NCBI GenBank assembly: GCA_000687975.1
Contig: JIAB01000001.1
Span: forward strand, 186,001-250,000
DNA length: 64,000 nucleotides
Reading direction: 5' to 3'
Source of the DNA: Lachnospiraceae bacterium AC2031
GTDB lineage: Bacteria > Bacillota > Clostridia > Lachnospirales > Lachnospiraceae
Below are positions 63,687 to 64,000 of the stretch, piece by piece (the stretch's first letter is position 1; each line of letters begins with the position of its first letter). The notes below the pieces were generated by a model that saw nothing but the letters and a program-made list of their open reading frames with translations, was not told where the DNA came from and did no database searches. Position numbers and translations under genes: made by a program.

Positions 63687-64000
63687 GACCGAGCTCATCA
63701 TATACAATAAGCTCTACATGATAATCTCTTTCAGGATTAGTATATTTATATACGGTATAACCATACTCCTCTGAATATACCGGAGCATCAGTTGGTTCGC
63801 CGTATTCAGCGATAATATCCTCTGATGTGCTTCCCCAGGTAATTCCACCCGGAAGTTTCAACTCAGGATATTTTTTTGTTTCAGCCCATCTCATATCCAT
63901 TCTGAATGAATTAACACTTGTATCCTTAAGATCAGCTGAAGAGTCAGTATCATTTATAAAACCAACCCATATAGATACATTTTCATCCATATCTTTATTT
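63658..64000 (-). CDS. Partial unknown protein (5' end beyond the window)
   Basis: At least 114 codons of an open frame run off the window edge; the ATG near 63990 has no good ribosome binding site and the frame stays open upstream, so it is probably internal. The visible part has beta-type segments (SIWVGFINDTD, YTVYKYTNPERDYHVELIVYD) and the piece LPGGITWGSTSEDIIAEYGEPTD, resembling repeats found in secreted or lipoprotein-like Lachnospiraceae proteins. No function assigned. Its stop lies inside the end of mtaB. Confidence 0.5.
   Translation of the reverse strand, partial: NKDMDENVSIWVGFINDTDSSADLKDTSVNSFRMDMRWAETKKYPELKLPGGITWGSTSEDIIAEYGEPTDAPVYSEEYGYTVYKYTNPERDYHVELIVYDELGLTEISLRAY

Overview
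The window looks like an ordinary, gene-dense chromosomal stretch of an AT-rich Gram-positive anaerobe of the Clostridia, most likely a Lachnospiraceae of the Butyrivibrio/Pseudobutyrivibrio kind. That placement is inferred. It rests on Firmicute genes (SepF, DivIVA, RecU, YlxM, a GerW-type sporulation protein), an oxygen-sensitive trimeric [FeFe] hydrogenase, strong AGGAGG-like ribosome binding sites, sigma-A promoters and many lipoproteins. No phage, transposase, CRISPR array or plasmid gene is visible, and no gene shows an internal frameshift. Both ends cut a gene.

Layout. 1-10.6 kb is an accessory stretch: a truncated sugar-binding-like sensor gene, a PEBP-domain lipoprotein, a radical SAM protein, a membrane-anchored XRE regulator, a choline-type module (BCCT transporter plus LicA-like kinase behind a perfect consensus promoter), an RsuA pseudouridine synthase, a secreted protein with choline-binding-type aromatic repeats, two small unknowns and a membrane-tethered EEP-family phosphodiesterase. 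At 10.77-10.86 kb lies a striking 91-nt element that folds into a three-way junction. 10.9-15.1 kb is the hydCBA hydrogenase operon with a palindrome at its promoter.

15.3-43.2 kb is a nearly uninterrupted minus-strand series of 24 genes with gaps of about 0-60 nt. It runs from galE through RNA modification, repair and NAD synthesis (tetratricopeptide protein, rsmF, a membrane protein, rluA-type synthase, recU, nadE, miaB, mutS, mutL, miaA, an aluminium-resistance family PLP enzyme, radC) into envelope and division genes (mreC, mreD, mrdA, rodA, mgsA, a D,D-carboxypeptidase, an HlyD-like protein, yggS, sepF, divIVA, lspA). mreB and the min genes, often found between radC and mrdA, are absent here. 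A tRNA-Leu(CAA) faces away from galE.

43.5-47.8 kb is a minus-strand block of gerW, a DUF2953 gene, two unknown proteins and a rhomboid-fold protein that lacks protease residues and ends in a Cys/His-rich tail. 48-52.7 kb is the main plus-strand part: a giant 2-hydroxyacyl-CoA dehydratase activase-like protein and a GNAT acetyltransferase. 52.7-57.5 kb holds hisF-hisH, a DUF6465 protein, an OmpR-type two-component system and a lipoprotein. 57.6-61.2 kb is the ylxM-ffh-rpsP-khpA-rimM-trmD operon. A nuclease-fold protein, an HPr-like protein without the active-site histidine, mtaB and a truncated gene close the window.

The points that most deserve follow-up are the 91-nt structured element, the choline-type module beside an aromatic-repeat protein, the pseudo-rhomboid block, a methylglyoxal synthase whose catalytic aspartate is replaced by valine, a Cys-to-Ser change in the hydrogenase L1 motif, and a roughly 220-residue insertion in PBP2. 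Start sites were moved inward for about a dozen genes where the ribosome binding site favours a later codon. Family assignments come from recognised motifs; no search was run.
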